A DNA stretch of 11,707 nt, from the NCBI GenBank assembly GCA_001803565.1, contig MHDQ01000095.1, positions 1 to 11,707 of the forward strand, read 5' to 3'. The notes beneath the pieces were generated by a model. The model was not told the origin of the DNA and made no database searches. It was given only the letters and a program-made list of their open reading frames with translations. Every line of letters begins with the position of its first letter. Positions within the stretch are counted from its first letter, which is position 1. This document shows positions 1-6,927 of the stretch, in pieces. This DNA is from Nitrospinae bacterium RIFCSPLOWO2_12_FULL_45_22 (GTDB lineage Bacteria > 2-12-FULL-45-22). The translations under genes were made by a program, and so were the position numbers.

Positions 1-2
1 AG

Positions 3-1631
3 CCGATAAACTATGCCTGTGCCTCTAATTATTCAGAGATGATTAACGAGGCTATAGCCCGAGAAAAGTTAAACCGGGTGGTATTGGCTGCCTGCTCCTG
101 TTGTTCCTCAGAACAAATCTGTTATAGCTGCACCCAGCCGAGGATCAGGTGCAAAGAAAACCTGTTCCAAAAAGGCCTATTGGATCAACGCCTCTTTGAA
201 TTTGTTAATATCAGGGAACAATGTGCCTGGATTCATCAGGCTGATAAAAGCCAGGCTACAGCTAAGGCTAAAGACTTGATAAAGATGGCAGTCTCGCGGG
301 CCCGCTGGTTAGAAGCGCCTCCCAAAGAGGAAATAAAGATAGAAAAGAAGGCAATAGTTATTGGTGGCGGGCCAGCCGGTATTCAATGCGCTATTGACTT
401 AGCAGAACAGGGTTTCCCGGTTACTTTAGTAGAAAAGGAACCTCAACTGGGTGGGAGGTTAAATCAATTAAATACCCCCTCCTTTTCCCATGAAGGGCAA
501 GGCCCTGCGGCTACATCAGGCAATCGTATAGAGCCTAAAGAATTGCTGAACCAGCTTATTGACCGGCTACAAAAACTCCCGGTGCAGATCATGACCAACA
601 CCGAGGTTAAAGGAGTAGAAGGGGGTTTAGGGAATTTTCTGATCTCTTTAAAACGGGAGAATAAGACCCCTAAGCTGACTGCCGGTGCTATTGTCCTGGC
701 CACCGGCGCAGATTTCTACCGGCCTAATGGCGAATATGGCTATGGTACCGCGTCCAATGTCATTACCAATAATGAGTTGACAGTGAAGTGGCCAGAGATA
801 TCCCCGGATAAGATAAAAAAGGTCACCTTTATCCAATGTGTAGGGTCTAACGGGCATATTGATAAGCGGGGCTGTTCGAAATACTGCTGTGAGACGGCCC
901 TCCAGCAGGCCCTTGGCCTGAAAGAAAAAGGTGTCGAGCCCACTATCCTCTATCAAGAATTGTATCTTAATAATGCTAAAGCCCAGGGCTTATTAAGGCA
1001 GGCCCAGGCAGCCGAGATCACCTTCATTCCTTATAATGGTACGAAACCACCCCAGATTAATTCTTCTAAAGGTGGTAATTCCCTTAGCATTAAATTGCCA
1101 GGCCGAAAAGGAAGGGCTATCTCAACTGATATGATTATTTTATCGGTGGGGATGGTAGCAAGAGAAGATTCAAAGGAGTTAGCCAAACTCCTACGGGTAC
1201 CTCAAGGCCAGGATGGCTTTTTTAAAGAAAAGGATCCTCTATTAGGACTGGTCGAGACTCAAGTCCCAGGAATATTCCTGGCCGGTAGCTGTCAGGGGCC
1301 TAAAGGCACCATTGATTCCATGATCCATGCCTCGGCCGCTGCTTCTAAAGCCGCTATATTGCTGGCAAGAGAAAAGATTTATCTGGACAGCTTGGTGAAC
1401 CGGCTTGATGAGGTAAAATGCCGGGCTTGCGGGACATGCGTTACCGTATGTGAGTTTGGTGCCCCCAGGATAATCTTATCTGCCCAGGGGAAGCCCGTGG
1501 CCAGAATAGACCCGGTACTCTGCCAGAGCTGCGGTACCTGTGCGGCATATTGTCCGTCGGGCGCTATAACTGCCCCTTGCTTCACCGATAAGCAGATAAA
1601 CAGTATGCTGGAATCCCTCTTGGCTTCCTGA
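3..1631 (+). CDS. HdrA-like FAD/iron-sulfur protein, 5' end outside window
   Basis: The frame is open from base 3 with no stop, and the residues before the first ATG (base 39) already align with the N-terminal domain of HdrA, so the gene starts upstream. A Cys-rich stretch (ACSCCSSEQIC, then CYSC and RC) replaces the [13 protein letters not shown] segment of ordinary HdrA. Next come FEFVNIREQCAWIH, a dinucleotide-binding motif (VIGGGPAGIQ, near bases 357-387) with VEKEPQLGGR, and a thioredoxin-reductase-like FAD fold. The C-terminus has two [4Fe-4S] motifs, CRACGTCVTVC and CQSCGTCAAYCP (about bases 1420-1555). The Cys/Sec loop (DCSxC) that follows the FAD motif in HdrA is absent, and unrelated residues encoded partly by a repeat stand there. 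It lacks the inserted ferredoxin domain of the larger HdrA downstream. Likely role: electron transfer between flavin and Fe-S partners in an Hdr/Qmo-like complex; partners are inferred from the neighbours. Confidence 0.85.
   Translation, partial: PINYACASNYSEMINEAIAREKLNRVVLAACSCCSSEQICYSCTQPRIRCKENLFQKGLLDQRLFEFVNIREQCAWIHQADKSQATAKAKDLIKMAVSRARWLEAPPKEEIKIEKKAIVIGGGPAGIQCAIDLAEQGFPVTLVEKEPQLGGRLNQLNTPSFSHEGQGPAATSGNRIEPKELLNQLIDRLQKLPVQIMTNTEVKGVEGGLGNFLISLKRENKTPKLTAGAIVLATGADFYRPNGEYGYGTASNVITNNELTVKWPEISPDKIKKVTFIQCVGSNGHIDKRGCSKYCCETALQQALGLKEKGVEPTILYQELYLNNAKAQGLLRQAQAAEITFIPYNGTKPPQINSSKGGNSLSIKLPGRKGRAISTDMIILSVGMVAREDSKELAKLLRVPQGQDGFFKEKDPLLGLVETQVPGIFLAGSCQGPKGTIDSMIHASAAASKAAILLAREKIYLDSLVNRLDEVKCRACGTCVTVCEFGAPRIILSAQGKPVARIDPVLCQSCGTCAAYCPSGAITAPCFTDKQINSMLESLLAS
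494..514 (-). repeat. REP-like palindrome inside the HdrA-like gene
   Basis: On the minus strand this reads GTAGCCGC followed by AGGGC-CTT-GCCCT, a GTAG tetranucleotide next to a short hairpin. The same layout occurs at 1689-1711, 2188-2210 and 6176-6241 between genes. Here it lies in frame in the coding sequence and encodes GQGPAA. The shared GTAG plus palindrome resembles REP elements mobilised by RAYT transposases, but no such transposase is in the window. Confidence 0.5.
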
Positions 1632-1688
1632 TGCAAGGAATTTTCCGGGGAATTGTGCAGCCATAACGTTATAGGGTGCGATATTTTA

Positions 1689-1711
1689 CGCAGGCTGAAG
1701 CCTGCGGCTAC
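1689..1711 (-). repeat. REP-like palindrome
   Basis: An 8-bp perfect stem, CGCAGGCT and AGCCTGCG with a two-base loop, is followed by GCTAC, so the minus strand reads GTAGC then the palindrome. It sits in the 128-base gap between the HdrA-like gene and the MvhD-like gene. It could act as a mild transcription barrier or mRNA stabiliser, as REP hairpins can. There is no U-run, so it is not a standard terminator. Confidence 0.55.
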
Positions 1712-1759
1712 CTGCAGAAATGACGGAAGAACCAAATAATGTTTTGAAAAGGATAACAA

Positions 1760-2158
1760 ATGGAGCGAGAAGGAAATTCTGAACCGAAGATAATAGTCTT
1801 TACCTGTAATTGGTCACCCTTTGCCCAGGCAAATATGGCTGGCGTGAAGAAGGTGGATCTGCCGCCCTTTTTCCGGATGGTGCGTCTGATGTGTCTAGGG
1901 AGAATACAGCCAGCCATGATCCTTAAGGCCTTCGAATTAGGTGCTGAGGGCGTTCTTGTCCTGGGTTGTGGCAAGGAGAATTGCCATTATGATTTTGGCA
2001 GCAAGAGAGGTGAAGAGCATTTTCAAACAGCGTCCAGGCTCTTGCATCTATTAGGTATTGACGAGAAGCGATTGAAATTGTGTCAAGATTTTAATGACAG
2101 CGCCAACATTTCCTTTGTTAAGGTAGTCGAAGACTTTGTCCAAGAATTAACTGCTTAG
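1760..2158 (+). CDS. mvhD: Free-standing MvhD-like [2Fe-2S] protein with one Cys lost
   Basis: This 132-residue protein matches the MvhD/HdrA-associated delta domain, which passes electrons between a dehydrogenase or hydrogenase and HdrA. Visible motifs are FTCNWSPF (C16), VRLMCLGR (C45) and LGCGKENCHY (C70, C75). The usual first motif is CNWCxY, and the fused copy downstream keeps it (CNWCSYA). Here serine 19 replaces the second cysteine, so cluster ligation may differ or the cluster may be weakened. An AAAAGGA ribosome-binding site precedes the ATG. The position after an HdrA-like gene and before an HdrD-type gene suggests one operon, although repeats separate the genes. Family assignment is firm; whether it still binds a cluster is open. 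Confidence 0.85.
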   Translation: MEREGNSEPKIIVFTCNWSPFAQANMAGVKKVDLPPFFRMVRLMCLGRIQPAMILKAFELGAEGVLVLGCGKENCHYDFGSKRGEEHFQTASRLLHLLGIDEKRLKLCQDFNDSANISFVKVVEDFVQELTA

Positions 2159-2263
2159 CCACTAAGGCACTAAGGCACCAAGAATTGGTAGCAGCAGCGT
2201 CTTACGCTGCCATTTTTGCAGGGCAAGGCCCTGCAGCTTGGTGTCTCTTTGAGTCTTAGTGGC
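2158..2263 (+). repeat. Composite nested inverted-repeat element
   Basis: An imperfect outer inverted repeat (2158-2182 against 2237-2263, built on ACTAAGGCACTAAGGCACCAAG and its counterpart) encloses two hairpins. The first is a REP-like unit with GTAG at 2188-2191 and stem GCAGCGT/ACGCTGC (2194-2210). The second is an 8-bp stem, TGCAGGGC/GCCCTGCA (2217-2235), in the opposite sense. The left arm begins in the stop codon of the MvhD-like gene. It fills most of the gap before the HdrD-type gene and looks like a small non-autonomous repeat. Confidence 0.6.
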
Positions 2264-2322
2264 AAATACAAATAAAAGATTAGCCCGGTGAACAGTTACT
2301 ATAGAGATTGAAAGGTTAGATT

Positions 2323-3465
2323 ATGGAAGATGTGAAGCGAGCCATTAAAACAAATAAAGTCTATTATTGTCTGGATTGCGGCAAATGTACTGCCGTCTGT
2401 CCGGTATCAAAAGTTAATCCCAGATTTTCTCCCCGGCTGACCGTACAGAATACTGTACTGGATCATGAAGAGAGGGTATTTAAGGATGAAAACCTGCTCT
2501 GGTCTTGCTTGAGCTGTCGGATGTGTAGTGAGCGGTGTCCGTCGGATGTGCATTTTGATTATTTTACAAGAGATTTAAGGATTATTGCGCAGAGGGATGG
2601 GGCTGAGAGCCCTTGTTCCCATAGCGGTGCCCTCCAATCTCTGATGCGGATAATGACTGCTCCACAATTAAGCCAGAACCGTTTAGAGTGGATTACACCA
2701 GATTTGCGAGTAGCAGAAAGCGGGGAGTATCTCTATTTTGTGGGTTGTCTGCCCCATTATCAGGAATTTTTTGGCTATCTGGGGCTGGATCTGCTGGCTA
2801 TTGCCCGGGGAACAATAAAAGCCCTTAATAGCCTGGGTATAAATCCTGTAGTGATGGCTGAGGAGAGGTGTTGTGGTCATGACCTGCTCTGGACCGGCGA
2901 GGTAGAATCTTTCAGGCGCCTGGCTGAGTATAATATTCAGCAGATAGCCAATACCGGTGCCAAGCAGATAATTACTGCCTGTGCAGAATGTTACCGGACG
3001 CTTAACGATGATTTTCCCCGCTATTTAGGCAAGAAAGATTATCAGGTCTGGCATCTGTCACAATTTTTGGCCGAAAAGTTCTCCCAGGACGGTTGGAAGC
3101 CCAAAAAGAGGGTTCAAGCTATCACTTACCATGACCCCTGTCGTCTGGGGAGGTTTTCGGGGGTCTTTGAAGAGCCGAGGCAGCTCCTCAACGCTATTCC
3201 TGGTATAGAGTTGAAAGAGATGCCCAGGAATCGCCACCGCTCATTGTGTTGCGGTACGGTAGCCTGGAATAATTGTAATTCTTTTTCTAAGATGATCCAG
3301 GCAGAGCGGCTCAAGGAAGCCAGGACCACCGGGGCAGAGCTATTAATAACTGCTTGCCCCAAATGCCAGATCCATTTCAAATGTGCCATGTTAAATCAGG
3401 GAATAGATGACGAACTGAAGATAGAGATGGAGGATTTAGCTGTCCTAGTAGCAGGCGCCCTCTAA
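2323..3465 (+). CDS. HdrD-type (HdrC-HdrB fused) iron-sulfur protein
   Basis: This 380-residue protein joins a HdrC-like ferredoxin domain to a HdrB-like domain. The N-terminus carries two [4Fe-4S] motifs, C16xxC19xxC22xxxC26P and C62xxC65xxC68xxxC72P. The C-terminal part has two CCG domains: C142, CC183-184 and C220xxC223, then C273, CC309-310 and C345xxC348. In HdrB the CCG cysteines hold non-cubane [4Fe-4S] clusters that reduce a disulfide. Here the true substrate is unknown, since bacteria with HdrABC-like enzymes generally lack the CoM/CoB heterodisulfide. No membrane segment is apparent, so a soluble partner of the flanking HdrA proteins is more likely than a membrane HdrDE enzyme. The ATG has a weak GAAAGG upstream. 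A GlpC- or lactate-oxidase-type Fe-S subunit is a less likely alternative, given the neighbours. Confidence 0.85.
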   Translation: MEDVKRAIKTNKVYYCLDCGKCTAVCPVSKVNPRFSPRLTVQNTVLDHEERVFKDENLLWSCLSCRMCSERCPSDVHFDYFTRDLRIIAQRDGAESPCSHSGALQSLMRIMTAPQLSQNRLEWITPDLRVAESGEYLYFVGCLPHYQEFFGYLGLDLLAIARGTIKALNSLGINPVVMAEERCCGHDLLWTGEVESFRRLAEYNIQQIANTGAKQIITACAECYRTLNDDFPRYLGKKDYQVWHLSQFLAEKFSQDGWKPKKRVQAITYHDPCRLGRFSGVFEEPRQLLNAIPGIELKEMPRNRHRSLCCGTVAWNNCNSFSKMIQAERLKEARTTGAELLITACPKCQIHFKCAMLNQGIDDELKIEMEDLAVLVAGAL

Positions 3466-3510
3466 TTTAAATTAGTTAGTTCACAGATATACCCAGATAA
3501 CTATCATTGC

Positions 3511-3578
3511 AAAATTAACAATATAAAATTAGCAATTAACAAGAAGGAGTTAATTTTGAAATGCTAATTGCTAATTTT
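3511..3578. repeat. AT-rich inverted repeats upstream of the selenoprotein HdrA
   Basis: A perfect 14-bp inverted repeat (3525-3538 against 3565-3578, AAAATTAGCAATTA and its complement) and a 9-bp pair (3511-3519 against 3549-3557) overlap in this gap. The loop holds a ribosome-binding-like AAGAAGGAG and an ATG at 3561, but the residues that ATG would add do not belong to the HdrA family. It is either a low-complexity repeat or a leader hairpin for the hdrA message. Confidence 0.5.
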
Positions 3579-3620
3579 GCATTTTGCATTGAAACAGAAA
3601 CTTTAAGGAGGTATAAAGCG

Positions 3621-6062
3621 GTGTCAAAGAATGATTTGAGGATGGGGGTTTTTGTCTGCGAATGCGGGCTGAATATTGCTGGTACCGTAGATTGCAAGGC
3701 AGTCTCAGAGTATGCCAGGACCTTACCCGATGTAGTAGCTGTTATCCAGAATAAGTATACCTGTGCTGATCCCGGGCAGAATGAGATAAAGAAGGCTATC
3801 GCTGAACATAACCTGAACCGGGTGGTAGTAGCCTCCTGCACGCCCAAGATCCATGAACCTACTTTTAGGCAATGTGTGGCTGAAGCCGGGTTAAACCCTT
3901 ATCTCTTTGAGATGGTCAATATCAGAGAGCATTGTAGTTGGGTTCACCAGAACCAAAAGGATAGAGCTACTGAAAAGGCCAAAGATTTAGTAAGAAGCGG
4001 CGTCGCCCGGGCCCGGTACCTGGAGACCCAGGACGAAGCTGAAGTCAAGGTTACTAAATCTGCCCTGGTTATCGGTGGTGGGATAGCAGGAATCCAAGCA
4101 GCCTTAGACCTGGCCGATGGTGGCCATAAGGTATATCTGGTCGAGAAAGAACCGAGCATTGGCGGTATTATGGCTCAAATAGATAAAACCTATCCTACTA
4201 TGGACTGCTCCATATGAATTCTCGGCCCCAAGATGATGGATGTCGGTCGACATCCCAACATTGAGTTGCTGGTCTATAGCGAGGTAGAAGATGTCAGCGG
4301 ATATATAGGTAACTTCAAGGTAAAGGTAAGAAAGAAGGCCCGCTATGTAGGTGAGAAGGAATGCACCGCTTGTGGCGAGTGTGCCAAAATATGTCCGGTA
4401 GTAAAACCGGATGAGTATCAGATGGGTCTCTCTTCCCGCAAGGCCATATATATGCCCTTCCCGCAAGCTGTCCCATCGGCTTATATCCTCAATATGGCAG
4501 ATTGTTTGGGTAATAATCCGATTGCCTGCGGAAAATGCCTGGAGAAGTGCGAAAAGAAATGTATTGATTACGATATACAGGACCAGATCCTGGAGCTAGA
4601 AATAGGAACCATCATTGCTGCTACCGGCATGGATGTCTATGATCCTACTGAACTGGATGAATACGGATATACCAGATATGAAAATGTTATCACCAGTATG
4701 GAATTTGAGCGCCTGATCTGTGCTGGTGGCCCAACCGAGGGGCATTTTGTAAGACCTACGGACTGGAAGACCCCTAAGAGTGTTGCCTTTATCCAGTGTG
4801 TCGGTTCTCGCTCAGAAAAGCGCGGTGCACCCTATTGCAGCAATATCTGTTGTATGAACACCATCAAGGATACTCTCCTTCTGGCAGATCACTACCCGGG
4901 TATGCAGTGCAAGGTGTTCTATATGGATATCAGGGCCTTTGGCAAGGGTTTTGAAGACCTATACAAACGGAGTAAGGAGGAAGGGGTCCAGTATATAAGG
5001 GGTCTGCCGGGTGAGATTGAAGAAGACCCGGTGACCAAGAACCTTATTTTAAGGGCAGAGAATACTACTACTCGTGAGATAGAAACCCATGAAGTAGAGA
5101 TGGTAGTCCTGTCGGTTGGGGTATTGCCCAGGAGGGATGGCGATGTGGTGCAAAAATTACTTACCCTCTCCCGTACCTCTGATGGCTTCTTCCTGGAGGC
5201 GCATCCGAAACTGAAACCGGTAGATGCCCCCACCCGTGGCGTATTTTTCGCCGGATGTACAGAATATCCCAAAGATGTGAAGGATAGTGTCACGCAAGCA
5301 GGTGCTGCAGCGGCCCGGGCCAGCATCATCCTTAACGCGGGCAAAGTGAAGATCGAGGCCATAACCTCCAGGCTCATTAAAGAGAAGTGTACCTTCTGTG
5401 GCCTCTGTGCCAAAGTATGCCCCTACCATGCCATTACCGCGGCAGATAGGAAGAATAAGGTCTATCCCATGGTGATAGAGGCTGCCTGTGCGGGCTGTGG
5501 TGCCTGTGCAGCCGAATGCCCGGTAGATGCTATTAAGATGCGACACTTTACTGATGAGCAGATCATGTCCCAGGTTGAGGCCTTATTAGAGAAAGACAGC
5601 CAGGAGGCTATTGTCTGCTTTGCCTGCAACTGGTGCTCTTATGCCGGGGGAGATATGGCTGGGACCTCTCGGCTCCAATATCCACCCAATGTCCGCTTAA
5701 TTCGGACAATGTGCAGTGGCCGGGTAGATAAGAAGTTTGTCTTGCAGGCCTTCAAACTAGGTGCCCCGCTGGTATTGGTCTCTGGCTGCCATTTTGCTGA
5801 CTGTCATTATATCAGTGCCGTGCACTGGACCCAGAGACGGGTAGAGAGGCTATGGGATACCCTGGAGCAAAAGGGTATCCGGCCAGAAAGGCTGCAACTG
5901 GAGTGGATAAGTGCCGCTGAGGGACAGAAGTTTGCCAAGGTGATGCGAGGACTGGAGGAGATGCTCAAGGCCGTTACCCGAGAAGAGATTGAGTATACCA
6001 TGAAGGTCCTGGGTGACGCCAAGGAAGTCACGCCAGAGCCAAGCCTTGTAGCCGTATCATAA
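3621..6062 (+). CDS. hdrA: Selenocysteine-containing HdrA-MvhD fusion
   Basis: Reading UGA at 4215-4217 as selenocysteine gives one 813-residue protein. GTG at 3621 is chosen because AAGGAGG lies nine bases upstream and family similarity starts there ([17 protein letters not shown]). Order of domains: N-terminal domain ending [17 protein letters not shown] site GGGIAG (about 151-156); the loop DC196-S-I-U199; an inserted ferredoxin with Cys 248, 251, 254, 258 and 295, 303, 306, 310; the second half of the FAD fold; a C-terminal ferredoxin with Cys 590, 593, 596, 600 and 623, 626, 629, 633; and a fused MvhD domain from about 660 (FAC-NWC at 669/672, [16 protein letters not shown]). HdrA is the flavin that splits electron pairs in bifurcating Hdr complexes; MvhD takes electrons from the dehydrogenase partner. 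UGA serves as a stop in neighbouring genes, so general recoding is unlikely. Confidence 0.9.
4215..4255 (+). promoter_or_regulatory. In-frame UGA (Sec) codon and candidate bacterial SECIS hairpin
   Basis: UGA (4215-4217) is followed after 20 bases by a perfect 7-bp stem, GGATGTC (4238-4244) with GACATCC (4249-4255), and a four-base loop GGTC (4245-4248). Bacterial SECIS elements lie just downstream of the UGA, inside the coding sequence, and have a short stem with a G-U in the apical loop; E. coli fdhF also shows GGUC there. The 27 bases from UGA to loop are somewhat longer than in fdhF but, as I recall, within the reported bacterial range. The UGA aligns with the conserved second Cys/Sec of the DCSxC loop in HdrA. 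Confidence 0.88.
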
Positions 6063-6088
6063 TGAACTACTCAGCAAAAAATTCTCTG

Positions 6089-6117
6089 CCCCCTTAGAGA
6101 TACTATTGCTAAGGGGG
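6089..6117. other. Stem-loop after hdrA
   Basis: CCCCCTTAG (6089-6097) pairs perfectly with CTAAGGGGG (6109-6117) across an 11-base loop, 26 bases after the hdrA stop codon. It could terminate or attenuate transcription or stabilise the 3' end, but no U-run follows, so a plain intrinsic terminator is not well supported. Confidence 0.4.
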
Positions 6118-6175
6118 GTTGTGGCTTGGCGGTGCATAATTTGCTATGATAACCAATGACTAGAGGAGTATGTGG

Positions 6176-6241
6176 GTAGTGGCAGAGCTTCTCTCTGCTA
6201 GATAAAACTATTTTTTGAGCAAAGGCAAGCTTTGCGACTAC
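6176..6241. repeat. Inverted pair of REP-like palindromes (BIME-like)
   Basis: The left unit reads GTAG, TG, then stem GCAGAG/CTCTGC (6182-6198). The right unit, on the minus strand, reads GTAGTC, then stem GCAAAG/CTTTGC (6219-6235). The GTAG motifs face outward, the arrangement of bacterial interspersed mosaic elements made of paired REPs. The right end abuts the AGGAGG that serves the zinc-ribbon gene. Confidence 0.55.
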
Positions 6242-6261
6242 AGGAGGTGGTGAGAGAGCAA

Positions 6262-6402
6262 ATGGCTGAAGAGGCAAAATTTAAATGTCTTCGTTGCAAT
6301 TATGAGTATAAAGCCCCCTATTCTCCTGAGGCCGGTCCGCAAGAGAGGACCTGCCCAAAATGCCGCAGTAATAGTGTCCGTAGGATTGTAGAAAAGAAAT
6401 AA
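6262..6402 (+). CDS. Small zinc-ribbon protein, FmdB-like
   Basis: This 46-residue protein has two CxxC knuckles, CLRC (residues 9-12) and CPKC (35-38), the spacing of a single zinc ribbon, and a basic tail ending RRIVEKK. ATG is preceded by AGGAGG at 6242-6247, rather far away (14 bases). In-frame GTG codons at 6247-6252 overlap that site, so ATG is the best start. It resembles the short zinc-ribbon (FmdB/rubredoxin-like) proteins often found beside anaerobic redox operons. Its function is not known; a structural or maturation role for the Hdr complex is a guess from position. Confidence 0.65.
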   Translation: MAEEAKFKCLRCNYEYKAPYSPEAGPQERTCPKCRSNSVRRIVEKK

Positions 6403-6472
6403 TCAAAGTTAAAACCCTGACCAGCGGACAAGGCTATCCCGGGCCTCCCGAGAAGAACGGAGCTGATTTATT

Positions 6473-6749
6473 CTATTCATCCGCCGGGCTTTTTACCGCT
6501 AGCCCCGGCTTGTTCAGCACATGGGTATAAATCATGGTCGTGGAGACATCCGCATGTCCGGGTAATTCCTGTACCGTACGGATATCGTAACCACTCACAT
6601 GTTCCGCTGTACATAAGCGCAACGGCAAGCCTTGTACAAAACGGCTCGAACCGCTGTGCCCACTTCACAAACCATTCCGCTTTGGCTTCCGGCACTCCCT
6701 GCCCTAAAGCAACAGCACGGTGCCCCTGCCAGAAAGCTTCCTTCCCCAC
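6473..6749 (-). pseudogene. intI: Integron-type tyrosine recombinase remnant
   Basis: The N-terminal part (GTG at 6749) reads [16 protein letters not shown], typical of the DNA-binding N-domain of integron integrases. After a frameshift near 6645 the next frame reads [16 protein letters not shown]. At about 6598 this jumps straight to [17 protein letters not shown] and [19 protein letters not shown], the integrase C-terminus, ending with TAG at 6473-6475. About 200 residues are therefore missing, including the first catalytic Arg and the HxxR box. The late GH and the tyrosine of MIYTHV remain. The gene should be inactive. An AAGGAGGG ribosome-binding site lies just before the GTG. Its opposite orientation to the cassettes is standard for integrons. 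Confidence 0.85.
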
Positions 6750-6759
6750 TGATCCCTCC

Positions 6760-6788
6760 TTGACTTTCTATACTGTCTTTTAGATAAT
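6760..6788 (+). promoter_or_regulatory. Candidate cassette promoter (Pc)
   Basis: TTGACT (6760-6765) and GATAAT (6783-6788) are separated by 17 bases, each one mismatch from the sigma70 consensus. It points at the cassettes and lies between the integrase remnant and the attI-like core, where integron Pc promoters are found. The following 6790-6900 is AT-rich and may hold further promoter or attI sequences. A TATAAT on the minus strand there could belong to the old integrase promoter but has no good -35. Confidence 0.6.
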
Positions 6789-6902
6789 AAATCCCCGAAA
6801 AAAATTATACACATTTATAAAATATGATACTATACAGAATTGTAGAATATTCAATAATATCTCGTTATGCAATATTAATATTCCCCATTCTATATAATAT
6901 CT

Positions 6903-6909
6903 GTTGGGT
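6903..6909 (+). other. attI-like core site, 5' edge of cassette 1
   Basis: GTTGGGT fits the integron core consensus GTTRRRY and lies 18 bases before the endonuclease start. It is the exact reverse complement of the R'' box ACCCAAC of the attC that closes this cassette (8772-8778), which supports it as the attI/cassette junction. Confidence 0.75.
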
Positions 6910-6927
6910 GAGAGAGAAGGAGACACT

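Noticed and set aside
3561-4217. Two separate genes (3561-4217 and 4233-6062) or a nonsense-broken hdrA
   Set aside because: The family alignment continues in one frame across the UGA, the UGA is at the known Cys/Sec site, and a SECIS-like hairpin follows. The ATG at 3561 adds residues foreign to HdrA and lies in repeat sequence.
6089-6117. Rho-independent terminator of the Hdr operon
   Set aside because: The stem is perfect but the sequence after it has no run of T, so it is listed only as a stem-loop.
6477-6749. A 90-residue minus-strand protein of unknown function
   Set aside because: Its first third is integrase N-domain and the rest is out-of-frame; the neighbouring frame gives the integrase C-terminus. 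It is part of the pseudogene.
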